Shown here: piece after piece, positions 8,672 through 16,161 of the stretch | Numbering within the stretch: the first letter of the stretch is position 1 | How the letters are laid out: each line of letters opens with the position of its first letter | DNA from: Streptomyces sp. KMM 9044 | GTDB taxonomy: Bacteria > Actinomycetota > Actinomycetes > Streptomycetales > Streptomycetaceae | Assembly: GCF_024701375.2 (NCBI RefSeq) | Contig: NZ_CP113910.1 | Span: 4,092,001 to 4,156,000 of the forward strand | Reading direction: 5' to 3' | DNA: 64,000 nucleotides | Notes under the pieces: generated by a model | What the model saw: the letters and a program-made list of their open reading frames with translations, nothing else | Told to the model about the DNA's origin: nothing | The model's database searches: none | Program-made: the position numbers and the translations under genes

Positions 8672-9570
8672 CACGGGGTCCGGGTGCCCAGGCGGCGGGC
8701 GATCTCCAGCTGGCGCTCGTCCAGGGGGCGGCCTTCCTCGATGTCCCAGAGGCAGTTCTGCAGCAGCCGCCCGTACGTCCACGCGCGTGCCCGCTCGCGG
8801 TCCAGGCCGAGGACGTCGGTCATCGCGTCGAAGCGCCAGCGGACGTCGTCGGCGTCGAAGCGGTTGTCCAGGGCCGGCCAGAGGTCGAAGCCGGGGTCGC
8901 CGGCCAGCGGCTTGGGGTCGATGGCGAGCCAGTCGGCACGGTCGCCGGCCAGGACGTTCTCCTCGTGCAGGTCCCAGTGCAGGAGGCGGTCACCGGGATC
9001 GTCCACGACCTCCCGCAGGGCCGCCGCGCAGTGGGCGACGGTGCGGCGGGCCGCCGGGTCCGGGACGCGGTCCAGGGCCCGGGGGGTCTGCTCCAGCATG
9101 GCCCCGGCGATGTCGCCGAGGCGGCGCATGTCCGCCGGGGCGGGGGTGGAGGTGAGACGGGCGAGGAGGCGGGCGATCACCAGGACGGCCTCGTGGGCGT
9201 CCGGGAGGTGGGAGAGCATCCGGGAGGGGTCGAGACGTTCCAGGAGCATGGCGCCGGTGGACGCGTCGTGGTCCAGCAGGCGGACCGCTCCGTCGCCGTC
9301 CCAGATCCGCAGGGCGACTGGTTCGCCCTCGCTCTCCTCGTCCAGGATCTGGAGCTTCAGCACGGCCGGTGTGCCGTCCGCGCGATCGACGGGGAGAACC
9401 AGGGCGCTCACGCCATGCATCGGCGCGCCGGTGACGCGCAGGTCCCAGCGCTCCAGGAGGGCGACGGCCAGACCGGGCAGCCGGGCGATGAAGGCGCGGC
9501 CCGCCTTCCCGTTGAACTTCTCCTGTGCCGCGGCGAGTTCCTCGGGGACATCGATCATCATGGCACGCAC
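8671..9570 (-). CDS. Aminoglycoside phosphotransferase-family kinase (streptomycin 6-kinase-like)
   Basis: 299 residues from a GTG at 9570; the ATGs at 9561/9558 are equally possible starts. The fold is that of APH kinases: an N-lobe with AVLKLQILDEESEGEPVALRIW, then the catalytic loop LLHWDLHEENVLAG (HxDxxxxN) and the metal-binding segment WLAIDPKPLAGDPGFDLWP, which is particularly like streptomycin/hydroxyurea phosphotransferases (APH(6) type). Whether it inactivates an aminoglycoside or phosphorylates a metabolite cannot be told from sequence. Its stop overlaps the last base of the tRNA terminator, so it converges on the tRNA locus. Confidence 0.8.
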   Translation of the reverse strand: MRAMMIDVPEELAAAQEKFNGKAGRAFIARLPGLAVALLERWDLRVTGAPMHGVSALVLPVDRADGTPAVLKLQILDEESEGEPVALRIWDGDGAVRLLDHDASTGAMLLERLDPSRMLSHLPDAHEAVLVIARLLARLTSTPAPADMRRLGDIAGAMLEQTPRALDRVPDPAARRTVAHCAAALREVVDDPGDRLLHWDLHEENVLAGDRADWLAIDPKPLAGDPGFDLWPALDNRFDADDVRWRFDAMTDVLGLDRERARAWTYGRLLQNCLWDIEEGRPLDERQLEIARRLGTRTP

Positions 9571-9684
9571 GGTAGCCGGTGGGAGGCCGCTCAGGGATCG
9601 CGCAGGACTGCGGTACGGCCTTTCCGGCGGTGTGCCGGCTCTCCAGGGCGTGGTGGGTGCCGGGGCGGGGTCCGCTGTTCGACC

Positions 9685-10132
9685 TCAGGCTCGCTTGAGG
9701 TCGAACTCGCGACGGCCGAGGGCGAGGGAGCCAGCGGTGAGGGCGCTGTTGAAGGAGACCCCAGGTACGGAGGTCGGTGTCGACGGGGGCGTGGGCACGG
9801 GCGCGGCGCGGCAGCTTCAGCATGGCGAGGGGCGGGACGCGGTGCAGCGTGCCGTGGTGGCGGAGCCGGAGGCGGGCGGCTTCCAGGGGCGGGAGGGGCG
9901 CGAGGGGGCCGATGAGGTCGCGTTGCCGGAGCCAGGACCAGTGCGGGCCGCCGTTGTAGAGAGCGTGGGGGCCCTCGTTGGTCCTTGGGTTCGAGGGGGC
10001 GTCGGCGGTACGGGCGCAGCCGCCGAGGGGGTGATGCGCTTCGTGGAGGGTGACCTGGGCGCCTGCCTCGGCGGCGGTGACGGCCGCGGTCAGCCCGGCG
10101 AAGCCGCCGCCGCCGACGGTGACGCGGTGCAT
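9685..10132 (-). pseudogene. NAD(P)/FAD-dependent oxidoreductase, N-terminal remnant
   Basis: Starts well: ATG at 10132 behind GAGGGAGAA, then a dinucleotide-binding motif TVGGGGFAGLTAAVTAAEAGAQVTLHEA typical of phytoene desaturase/amine oxidase-like flavoproteins, through LGGCARTADAPSNPRTNEGPHALYNGG. Coherence ends after about 130 residues (VDTDLRTW). A shifted frame then gives NSALTAGSLALGRREFDLKRA-stop at 9685, which does not look like the same protein. Full-length relatives have about 400-500 residues, so this is a truncated, probably dead gene. It lies just to the right of the tRNA scar, in an eroded junction zone. Confidence 0.6.
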
Positions 10133-10300
10133 GGCTGGGTTCTCCCTCGGCCGGGGTCGCGCCCGGCGGTTTCGGAGACGGTCCCGTCTCCGGTGGTTCC
10201 GGTCGCTCGTGGCTACGACGGCCCATGGCCCCAGGATGTGACACGTCCGAGGTCGTCGCAGGTCAGGCCGATTGTCCGTAGGGGAGTGCAGGATGGGGGC

Positions 10301-10984
10301 ATGGTGAGGCGAGCGGAGTCGGCGGGCGGTACGGGGGTGAAGGGCGCGCGGCGTCCGGAGGTGCGGCTGCCGGTGCTGGAGCGGTACGAGGGTGGTGGAT
10401 TGGAGCCTGACGGGGACTACGACGGTCTGGAGTTCCGGGAGGCGAGCCTCGCGGGGGAGGACGGCGCGGGGGCGCGGTTCATGGACTGCGCGCTGGCGGG
10501 GTGCGTGCTGGACGCGACGCGGCTGTCCAAGGCCCGGGTGCTGGACTCGGCCCTTGCCGGTGTGCGGGGTGTGGGTACGGACCTCTCCGGGGCGACGCTG
10601 CGCGACGTCGAGCTGACGGACGCGCGTCTCGGCGGGACTCAGCTGCACGGGGCGGAGCTGGAGCGGGTGCTGGTCCGGGGAGGGAAGATCGACTTCCTGA
10701 ATCTGCGGTCCGCGCGGCTCAGGGACGTCGTCTTCGAGAGCTGTGTCCTGGTCGAGCCGGACTTCGGCGGGGCGAGGCTGGAGCGGGTGGAGTTCGTGGA
10801 CTGCGCGCTGAAGGGCGCCGATCTCAGTGGGGCCACGCTGGCGGACGTCGATCTGCGCGGTGCCGTCTCGCTGGAGATCGTCCGGGGGGTGGACCGGCTG
10901 GCGGGGGCGGTGATCAGTACGGGGCAGCTGCTGGATCTGGCGCCGGTGCTGGCGGGGGAGCTGGGGATCCGGGTGGAGGGGTGA
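10301..10984 (+). CDS. Pentapeptide-repeat protein
   Basis: 227 residues, ATG at 10301. From about residue 45 to 200 the protein is a run of A(D/N)LxX-like pentapeptides (DLSGATLRDVELTDARLGGTQLHGAELERV; ADLSGATLADVDLRGA), which fold into a right-handed quadrilateral beta-helix. Some members (MfpA, Qnr) mimic DNA and protect gyrase from quinolones; most have no known role. The N-terminal 40 residues are charged and unrelated to the repeat. It is transcribed alone, convergent with the next minus-strand gene. Confidence 0.8.
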   Translation: MVRRAESAGGTGVKGARRPEVRLPVLERYEGGGLEPDGDYDGLEFREASLAGEDGAGARFMDCALAGCVLDATRLSKARVLDSALAGVRGVGTDLSGATLRDVELTDARLGGTQLHGAELERVLVRGGKIDFLNLRSARLRDVVFESCVLVEPDFGGARLERVEFVDCALKGADLSGATLADVDLRGAVSLEIVRGVDRLAGAVISTGQLLDLAPVLAGELGIRVEG

Positions 10985-10997
10985 GGGGCACGGTGGG

Positions 10998-11498
10998 TCA
11001 CTTCAGACGCGGGTAGCGGGCCTGGAGGGCCCAGACTGCCGGGTTCTCGCCCAGGTCCTCGTGCAGGTCGGTCAGGTCGGCAAGCAGGTCGTGCAGGAAG
11101 TCACGGGCCTCGCGGCGGAGTTCGGCATGGGAGAAGGCCAGCGGCGGTTCGGCCGCCGGCAGCCACTCGGCCTCGATGTCCACCCAGCCGAAGCGGCGTT
11201 CGAAGAGCAGCCGGTCGGTGGATTCGGTGAAGTCCAGTTCTGCGTACTGGGGGCGGGAGGCGCGGGAGCCCGCCGGGTCCTGGTCGACGCGTTCCACGAT
11301 GTCGCACAGCGCCCAGGCGAAGTCGAGCACCGGCACCCATCCCCAGGCTGTGGACAGTTCCCGCTCCTCCTTGGTGTCGGCGAGGTAGACGTCACCGCAG
11401 AAGAGGTCGTACCGCAGGGCGTGGACGTCCGCACGGCGGTAGTCGGTCTGCGGGGGGTCGGGGAAGCGGTTGGAGAGGGCGTAGCCGATGTCGAGCAC
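10998..11498 (-). CDS. Conserved hypothetical protein
   Basis: 166 residues from a GTG at 11498. The sequence is well behaved and soluble, with many Trp/Asp/Glu (GWVPVLDFAWALCDIVERVDQDP, FGWVDIEAEWLP), no signal peptide and a C-terminal helical region. It looks like a small cytosolic protein found in streptomycetes with no assigned role. It converges on the pentapeptide-repeat gene (14 bp between stops) and is divergent from the M1 peptidase, with about 130 bp between starts to share promoters. Confidence 0.6.
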   Translation of the reverse strand: MLDIGYALSNRFPDPPQTDYRRADVHALRYDLFCGDVYLADTKEERELSTAWGWVPVLDFAWALCDIVERVDQDPAGSRASRPQYAELDFTESTDRLLFERRFGWVDIEAEWLPAAEPPLAFSHAELRREARDFLHDLLADLTDLHEDLGENPAVWALQARYPRLK

Positions 11499-11629
11499 GG
11501 AGGTGATGGTGTCACGGCGAAGGCGGTGGGCGGACGGCGGCGGACGGTCCGGGGGAGGGGGACCCGACGACTTCCGGGCGGCCGGGGCCGTTCCGTGGCG
11601 TGCGGCCGGGTTCTTCCTAGAATTGCGGG

Positions 11630-13096
11630 GTGCGCCTCCGCTCCCGTCCCCGTCCCCGTGACCCCCGCCGCCCCCGCCCGCCTGCAGCCGTCGCCTGCGT
11701 CCTCGTGGCGGTGACGGCGGCCGGGTGCGCGGACGGTGCGTCCGGCGGGCCCGGGGGCACCGGTGGTCCGGGCAGTGCCGGTGTGGGCGACCCGTACTTC
11801 CCCAAGGCCGGCAACGGTGGGTACGACGTCTCCCACTACGCGCTCGACCTGGCCTACGACCCGGCCGCCCACCATCTCACCGGCACCGCGACGATCACCG
11901 CCCGCGCGACCGGGGACCTGACCGCGCTGAACCTGGACCTCGAAGGGCTGGACGTCGAGCGGGTCACCGTCGACGGCACCGCCGCCCGCTGGCGGCGCGC
12001 CGGCCAGGAGCTGACCGTCCGGCCGCCGGAGGGGCTGGAGAGGGACCGGACGTTCCGGGTGGCCGTCCGTTACTCCGGCGCCCCGGTGACCGTCACCGAC
12101 CCGGACGGCTCCGAGGAGGGCTGGCTGCGCACCGCGGACGGGGCGGTGGCACTGGGCCAGCCGACGGGCTCGATGACGTGGTTCCCCGGCAACCACCATC
12201 CCTCCGACAAGGCGACGTACACCGTCACGGCGACGGTGCCGAAGGGCCTGCGGGCGGTGTCCAACGGCGAGCCCGCGGGGGAGCGGACGACGGGGGACCG
12301 GACGGCCTTCACCTGGCGTACCACCGAGCCGATGGCGAGCTACCTCGCCGTGCTCGCCGTCGGCCGGTACGAGGCCGGCCGCACCACGACCGCCGGCGGC
12401 CTTCCCGTCCACACCTTCGTCGACCCGCGGCAGGCGGCGGCGAGCCGTGAGGTGCTGGCACGGATCCCGGACGTCGTGGAGTGGGCGGAGGGCTGGTTCG
12501 GCCCGTACCCCTTCTCCTCCGCGGGGGCGGTCGTCGAGCGTCCCGAGGACGCCGGGTATGCCCTGGAGACCCAGAACCGGCCTCTGTTCCCCGGCGCGCC
12601 CGACACACTGCTCCTGGTCCACGAACTGGCCCACCAGTGGTACGGCGACTCCGTCACACCGAGGACCTGGCGGGACATGTGGCTCAACGAGGGGTTCGCC
12701 GTCTACGCGGAGTGGCTGTGGAGGGAGGAGCACGGGGGCGGCACCGCTCAGGAGACCTTCGACACGATGTACGCCGGGACGTACTTCTCCGACGCGGCGA
12801 CGAACGAGGCGATCTGGTCGTTCCCGCCCGCGAGGCCGCCCGACGCGGCGCACATCTCCGGGGTCCCCGTCTACCAGCGCGGCGCGATGGTCCTGCACAG
12901 GATCCGGCAGACGGTCGGCGACGACGCCTTCCGCACCCTCCTGCGCGGCTGGGCGGAGGACCACCGCCACGGCACCGCGGACACCGGCGACTTCACGTCG
13001 TACGTGGAGAAGGCGGCCCCGGACGAGGACTTCGACAGAGTCTGGTCGGACTGGCTGTACGGGGAGGGGAAGCCCGCACGCCCCTCTGAGCCGTAG
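11630..13096 (+). CDS. M1-family zinc metallopeptidase, secreted lipoprotein
   Basis: 488 residues from GTG at 11630. A basic N-terminus and hydrophobic core end in a lipobox-like TAAGC (Cys about residue 34), so the enzyme is probably exported and lipid-anchored. The aminopeptidase N-type catalytic domain shows HELAHQW with zinc ligands His331 and His335 and the third ligand in WLNEGFAVYAEWLW. The substrate-binding GAMEN motif is replaced by YALETQNRPLF, usual for actinobacterial bacterial-type M1 enzymes. The ERAP-like C-terminal domain is missing, so this is a short form of about 490 residues. Function: extracellular peptide trimming, inferred. Confidence 0.87.
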   Translation: MRLRSRPRPRDPRRPRPPAAVACVLVAVTAAGCADGASGGPGGTGGPGSAGVGDPYFPKAGNGGYDVSHYALDLAYDPAAHHLTGTATITARATGDLTALNLDLEGLDVERVTVDGTAARWRRAGQELTVRPPEGLERDRTFRVAVRYSGAPVTVTDPDGSEEGWLRTADGAVALGQPTGSMTWFPGNHHPSDKATYTVTATVPKGLRAVSNGEPAGERTTGDRTAFTWRTTEPMASYLAVLAVGRYEAGRTTTAGGLPVHTFVDPRQAAASREVLARIPDVVEWAEGWFGPYPFSSAGAVVERPEDAGYALETQNRPLFPGAPDTLLLVHELAHQWYGDSVTPRTWRDMWLNEGFAVYAEWLWREEHGGGTAQETFDTMYAGTYFSDAATNEAIWSFPPARPPDAAHISGVPVYQRGAMVLHRIRQTVGDDAFRTLLRGWAEDHRHGTADTGDFTSYVEKAAPDEDFDRVWSDWLYGEGKPARPSEP

Positions 13097-13138
13097 ACCG
13101 AGCCCTGGGCCAGGCCCGCGCCCGCGCCCGCACCCATG

Positions 13139-13180
13139 CCGGAGCCCCCGGCCGCCGGGGAGGCGGGCCGGGGGCTCCGG
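13139..13180. terminator. Bidirectional hairpin between convergent genes
   Basis: A perfect 15-bp stem (13139-13153 with 13166-13180; CCGGAGCCCCCGGCC and its complement) with a 12-nt loop sits between the convergent M1 peptidase and TerD genes. There is no T-run, as usual for Streptomyces terminators; symmetry suggests it serves both genes. Confidence 0.75.
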
Positions 13181-13206
13181 AAGCGCATGCGCGGGGGCGT
13201 CGTCCG

Positions 13207-13782
13207 TCAGACGTTGACGCCGAAGTCCTGGGCGATGCCCGTCAGGCCCGAGGCGTAGCCCTGGCCGACGGCGCGGAACTTCCACTCGGCGCCGTTGCGG
13301 TACAGCTCGCCGAAGACCATGGCGGTCTCGGTGGCCGCGTCCTCGGACAGGTCGTAGCGGGCGATCTCGGCGCCGCCGGCCTGGTTGAGGATGCGGATGT
13401 ACGCGTTGCGCACCTGGCCGAAGTTCTGGCTGCGGTTCTCGGCGTCATAGATCGAGACCGGGAAAACGATCTTGTCGACGTCCGCCGGGAGACCGGCCAG
13501 GTTGACGTTGATCTGCTCGTCGTCGCCCTCGCCCTCACCGGTGCGGTTGTCACCGGTGTGGACGATGGTGCTGTCCGGGGTCTGCTTGTTGTTGAAGAAG
13601 ACGAAGTGACCCTCCGAGTACACCTTGCTCTGCGGGTTGACCGCGATCGCGGAGGCGTCGAGGTCGAAGTCCGTGCCGGTGGTGGTGCGGACGTCCCAGC
13701 CGAGGCCCACGGTGACGGCGGTCAGGCCCGGAGCCTCCTTGGTGAGCGAGACATTGCCACCCTTGGACAGGCTTACAGCCAT
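13207..13782 (-). CDS. terD: TerD-family calcium-binding stress protein
   Basis: 191 residues from ATG at 13782 ([30 protein letters not shown]), exactly the usual length and start of TerD proteins. The acidic loops that bind two calcium ions are present ([28 protein letters not shown]), as is the C-terminal [27 protein letters not shown]. TerD proteins are linked to tellurite resistance, cell integrity and differentiation in Streptomyces, which carry many paralogues, so the exact paralogue cannot be assigned. It stands alone; no other ter genes adjoin it. Confidence 0.93.
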   Translation of the reverse strand: MAVSLSKGGNVSLTKEAPGLTAVTVGLGWDVRTTTGTDFDLDASAIAVNPQSKVYSEGHFVFFNNKQTPDSTIVHTGDNRTGEGEGDDEQINVNLAGLPADVDKIVFPVSIYDAENRSQNFGQVRNAYIRILNQAGGAEIARYDLSEDAATETAMVFGELYRNGAEWKFRAVGQGYASGLTGIAQDFGVNV

Positions 13783-13927
13783 TGTTGGGAGTCCCTTCCC
13801 TCGTGTACGTACGGCTACGAAGCTACAGCTACCTCCTTGAACGCGAGAGGAGCACGCGGGGTTCCAGGTGGCTTTACTTTCTTTACCCGGGATATTCGGG
13901 TGACGCGGACCGGTCAGGGGCGGGACC

Positions 13928-14365
13928 ATGGGCGGCATGTCCGGTCCTCGTGTCATCCGCGGCTCCGTCCTCCTGCCCGAGGCCGAGCTCCTGTGGCGTT
14001 TCTCGCGCTCCTCGGGGCCCGGAGGGCAGCATGTGAACACCACCGACTCGCAGGTCGAGCTGCGTTTCGACCTCGCCGCCACCCAGGCGCTGCCCGAGGT
14101 GTGGAAGCAGCGGGCGCTGGAGCGGCTGGCGGGGCGGCTGTCCGACGGTGTCGTCACCGTCCGGGCCTCCGAGCACCGCTCCCAGTGGCGTAACCGGGAG
14201 ACCGCGGCCGTGCGCCTCGCGGCGCTCCTCGCCGAGGCCACCGCGCCCCCGCCCCGGCCCCGCAGGCCGACCCGCATCCCGCGCGGCATCAACGAACGCC
14301 GGCTGCGGGAGAAGAAGCAGCGCTCGGAGACGAAGCGGGGGCGCTCCGCGCGGGACTGGGGGTGA
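13928..14365 (+). CDS. arfB: Alternative ribosome-rescue factor ArfB (peptidyl-tRNA hydrolase)
   Basis: 145 residues. The catalytic GGQ motif sits in [24 protein letters not shown], followed by a short class-I release-factor domain 3 and a basic C-terminal tail ([17 protein letters not shown]) which in ArfB/YaeJ threads into the empty mRNA channel of stalled ribosomes. Length matches the family (about 140). Start at ATG 13928; an in-frame ATG at 13937 is an alternative. It is divergent from terD with a 145-bp spacer. Confidence 0.9.
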   Translation: MGGMSGPRVIRGSVLLPEAELLWRFSRSSGPGGQHVNTTDSQVELRFDLAATQALPEVWKQRALERLAGRLSDGVVTVRASEHRSQWRNRETAAVRLAALLAEATAPPPRPRRPTRIPRGINERRLREKKQRSETKRGRSARDWG

Positions 14366-14764
14366 CCCGCGCGGGCGCGGGGGACGATCCGCGCAGGGCA
14401 CAGGTGCTCCGGGCGGGACAGGGGTGACCCACGACGCGGGGCGGAGCGTCCCGCTTCCCGCGGGGACAGGAGATGGCCGGGCGGGATCCGGCGTTCCGCG
14501 CGATGCAGAGGTGTTTCGTGCGGGATCCGGTGATCCATGCGGGGCGGTGACGGGGATCGGCGGTGGCCGGCCGGGCGGGCCCAGTGCCCCGACCAGCTCC
14601 CCCTCGACGACCTCCCCGTTCCTGCGGAAGCCCAGACCGAGGTAGAAGTTCTCCGGGCCGTTCTCGCCGGGGTGCCAGGTGACGTAGCACTCCTTGCCGC
14701 CCCGGGCGCGGATCCGGGCGGCGACCGACTCCACGGCGAAGCGGCCGTAGCCCTTGCCCTGCTC

Positions 14765-14821
14765 CTCGGCCTCCCCCAACTCTCGACCGCGCTCGAGCCG
14801 GGAGGACACCCCCACCGTTCA
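14765..14821. repeat. Palindromic insertion inside the GNAT gene
   Basis: About 55 bp centred on the CTCGA...TCGAG dyad separates two halves of the GNAT frame (LWRL and EEQGKGYG) that should be nearly contiguous. The flanks CCTCCCCCAACTC and GACACCCCCACC give it the look of the dispersed C-rich palindromes common between Streptomyces genes. Limits are approximate because no clear target duplication is visible. Confidence 0.5.
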
Positions 14822-14923
14822 GCCGCCACAGGCCCGAGCGGACGACGCTGCCGCCGTCGTCGTGCCAGTCGATGTCGAGGAAGGCCATCAGGAAGCCGAC
14901 CGCGCGGTCACCGTCCACGATCA

Positions 14924-14966
14924 GGCGGGGCCGGGCGGGGCCGGGCGGGGCCGGGCGGGGCCGGGG
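14924..14966. repeat. 10-bp tandem repeat (CCGGGCGGGG, about four copies)
   Basis: Three full CCGGGCGGGG units (14931-14960) plus partial units on both sides lie inside the coding sequence of the GNAT pseudogene. Because the unit is 10 bp, each gain or loss shifts the frame by one. From the reading frames, losing two units or gaining one would join the upstream and downstream frames. Confidence 0.85.
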
Positions 14967-15204
14967 TGGACGTATGCCTCGGCGAGGGACTCCGCGACCG
15001 GGGCGACCGCGAACTCCTGGTCGGGGCGGACGCGTGTGCCGAGGGCGGCGTCGAGGTTCTTCGAGGTGATCTCTTCGAAGCGGGGAGTTGTGGTATTCGT
15101 CACCCGGGCAGCGTGGGTTCGCAATTCCCGTTCGGCAAAAGGAATTCCCGGTTCGGGAAGTTCGGGAGGCGTCGGGGGAGGGCCCCGGGAAACGCTCGGG
15201 CGGC

Positions 15205-15789
15205 TCAGTCCAGGTGCCGGTAGCGGCCCCGGAAGTAGGCCAGCGGCCCGCCGTCCGCACTGGGTACGTCCGCCGTCAGGACGCGGCCGATCACCAGGGT
15301 GTGGTCGCCGGCCGGCACCCGCTGCTCGGTGCGGCACTCCAGGGTGGCGAGGGCGCCGCCGACCAGGGGGGCGCCGCTGTACTCGCCCCGCACGTACGGG
15401 ATGTCCTCGAAGAGGAGACGGTCGCTGATCCGGCCCTTCATCGCGAAGCGGCCCGCGATGTGCCGCTGGCTCCCGGACAGGACCGACACCGACCACAGCG
15501 GCTGCTCGTCGAGCAGGTCGTCCATGCGAGAGCCCTCGCGCAGGCTGACCAGTACCAATGGTGGATCCAGGGACACCGACAGGAACGCGGTCGCGGTCAT
15601 GCCGACGTCCTCGCCGGCAGGTGCCCGCGGGTCGTCCGGATCCAGCGGCGGCTCCTGCGCGGTCACCAGGACCACACCGGCGGCCAGACGGGACATGGCT
15701 GCACGGAACTCGTCGTTGCTCACCCCCTCAGCATGCCGGGCGGTGGGCACAGTGGTGATCGCGGACGGGGGTACGGGAGTGTTCGGCAC
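15205..15789 (-). CDS. Flavin reductase-like (NADH:FMN oxidoreductase) protein
   Basis: 194 residues from GTG at 15789 (VSNDEF at about 15723 is an alternative start). The flavin-reductase-like fold is shown by FRAAMSRLAAGVVLVTAQE, DVGMTATAFLSVSLDPPLVLVSL (FMN-binding loop), LWSVSVLSGSQRHIAGRFA, GGALATLECRTEQRVPAGDHTLVIGRVLTADV and a C-terminal PLAYFRGRYRHLD. Such proteins supply reduced FMN to two-component monooxygenases. No monooxygenase partner is adjacent, so the partner must be encoded elsewhere. Confidence 0.87.
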   Translation of the reverse strand: MPNTPVPPSAITTVPTARHAEGVSNDEFRAAMSRLAAGVVLVTAQEPPLDPDDPRAPAGEDVGMTATAFLSVSLDPPLVLVSLREGSRMDDLLDEQPLWSVSVLSGSQRHIAGRFAMKGRISDRLLFEDIPYVRGEYSGAPLVGGALATLECRTEQRVPAGDHTLVIGRVLTADVPSADGGPLAYFRGRYRHLD

Positions 15790-16016
15790 ACCGGAAACGC
15801 TAGTCTCCGCTCCGTACGCACCGCATCGGGCCTCCGCCCGAGCGGGGACCTAGGACCAGCGGCGGACCCCTCCGTTCCACGGGCGCGGGCCGGCAGCCAC
15901 GGACCGAATCCCGCGGAAGGGGCGCGGAATTCACATGCGGCGCATGCTGCGCATTCGGCATTTACGGTGAAGAACCGGAGAAACCGCGGAAAGGTCTCCC
16001 AATTGTTCACGTTTGG

Positions 16017-16045
16017 TTGTGACTTGAGTCACAAGGGATGATAAT
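16017..16045 (+). promoter_or_regulatory. cdgB promoter with a Crp-like palindrome over the -35
   Basis: TTGTGA (16017-16022) and GATAAT (16040-16045) are separated by exactly 17 bp, an excellent vegetative-type promoter for Streptomyces. The palindrome TTGTGACTTGAGTCACAA (16017-16034) covers the -35 and spacer and contains TGTGA-N6-TCACA, the Crp/FNR-superfamily consensus. Its placement over the promoter would favour repression. A BldD site was considered because cdgB is a known BldD target, but the half-site spacing fits Crp better. Confidence 0.65.
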
Positions 16046-16161
16046 TGTTGACCCTGTGTACCGGGTGGGCAGCGCGCTGTGATTCAGTGGCAGGGAGAAT
16101 GCCAGGACGATACGCCGATGAGAACGTTTGATTCGCCGCGAGGTCCCGGGGGAGGGTGAGC

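Larger units (their letters stand above)
14590..15103 (-). pseudogene. GNAT N-acetyltransferase broken by a tandem repeat and a palindromic insertion
   Basis: Three coherent segments lie in different minus-strand frames. From GTG at 15103: TNTTTPRFEEITSKNLDAAL... ESLAEAYVHPGP. Then [36 protein letters not shown]. Then [19 protein letters not shown]... [27 protein letters not shown], which contains the acetyl-CoA loop QGKGYG. The first break is inside a 10-bp tandem repeat (14924-14966); the second is caused by an insertion of roughly 50 bp (14765-14821). The natural stop also seems lost. Position of the left end is approximate. Confidence 0.7.

Noticed and set aside
16017..16034. BldD box in the cdgB promoter
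   Set aside because: The palindrome has four rather than five bases between TNAC and GTNA half-sites; it fits the Crp consensus better. Another BldD site nearby is not excluded.
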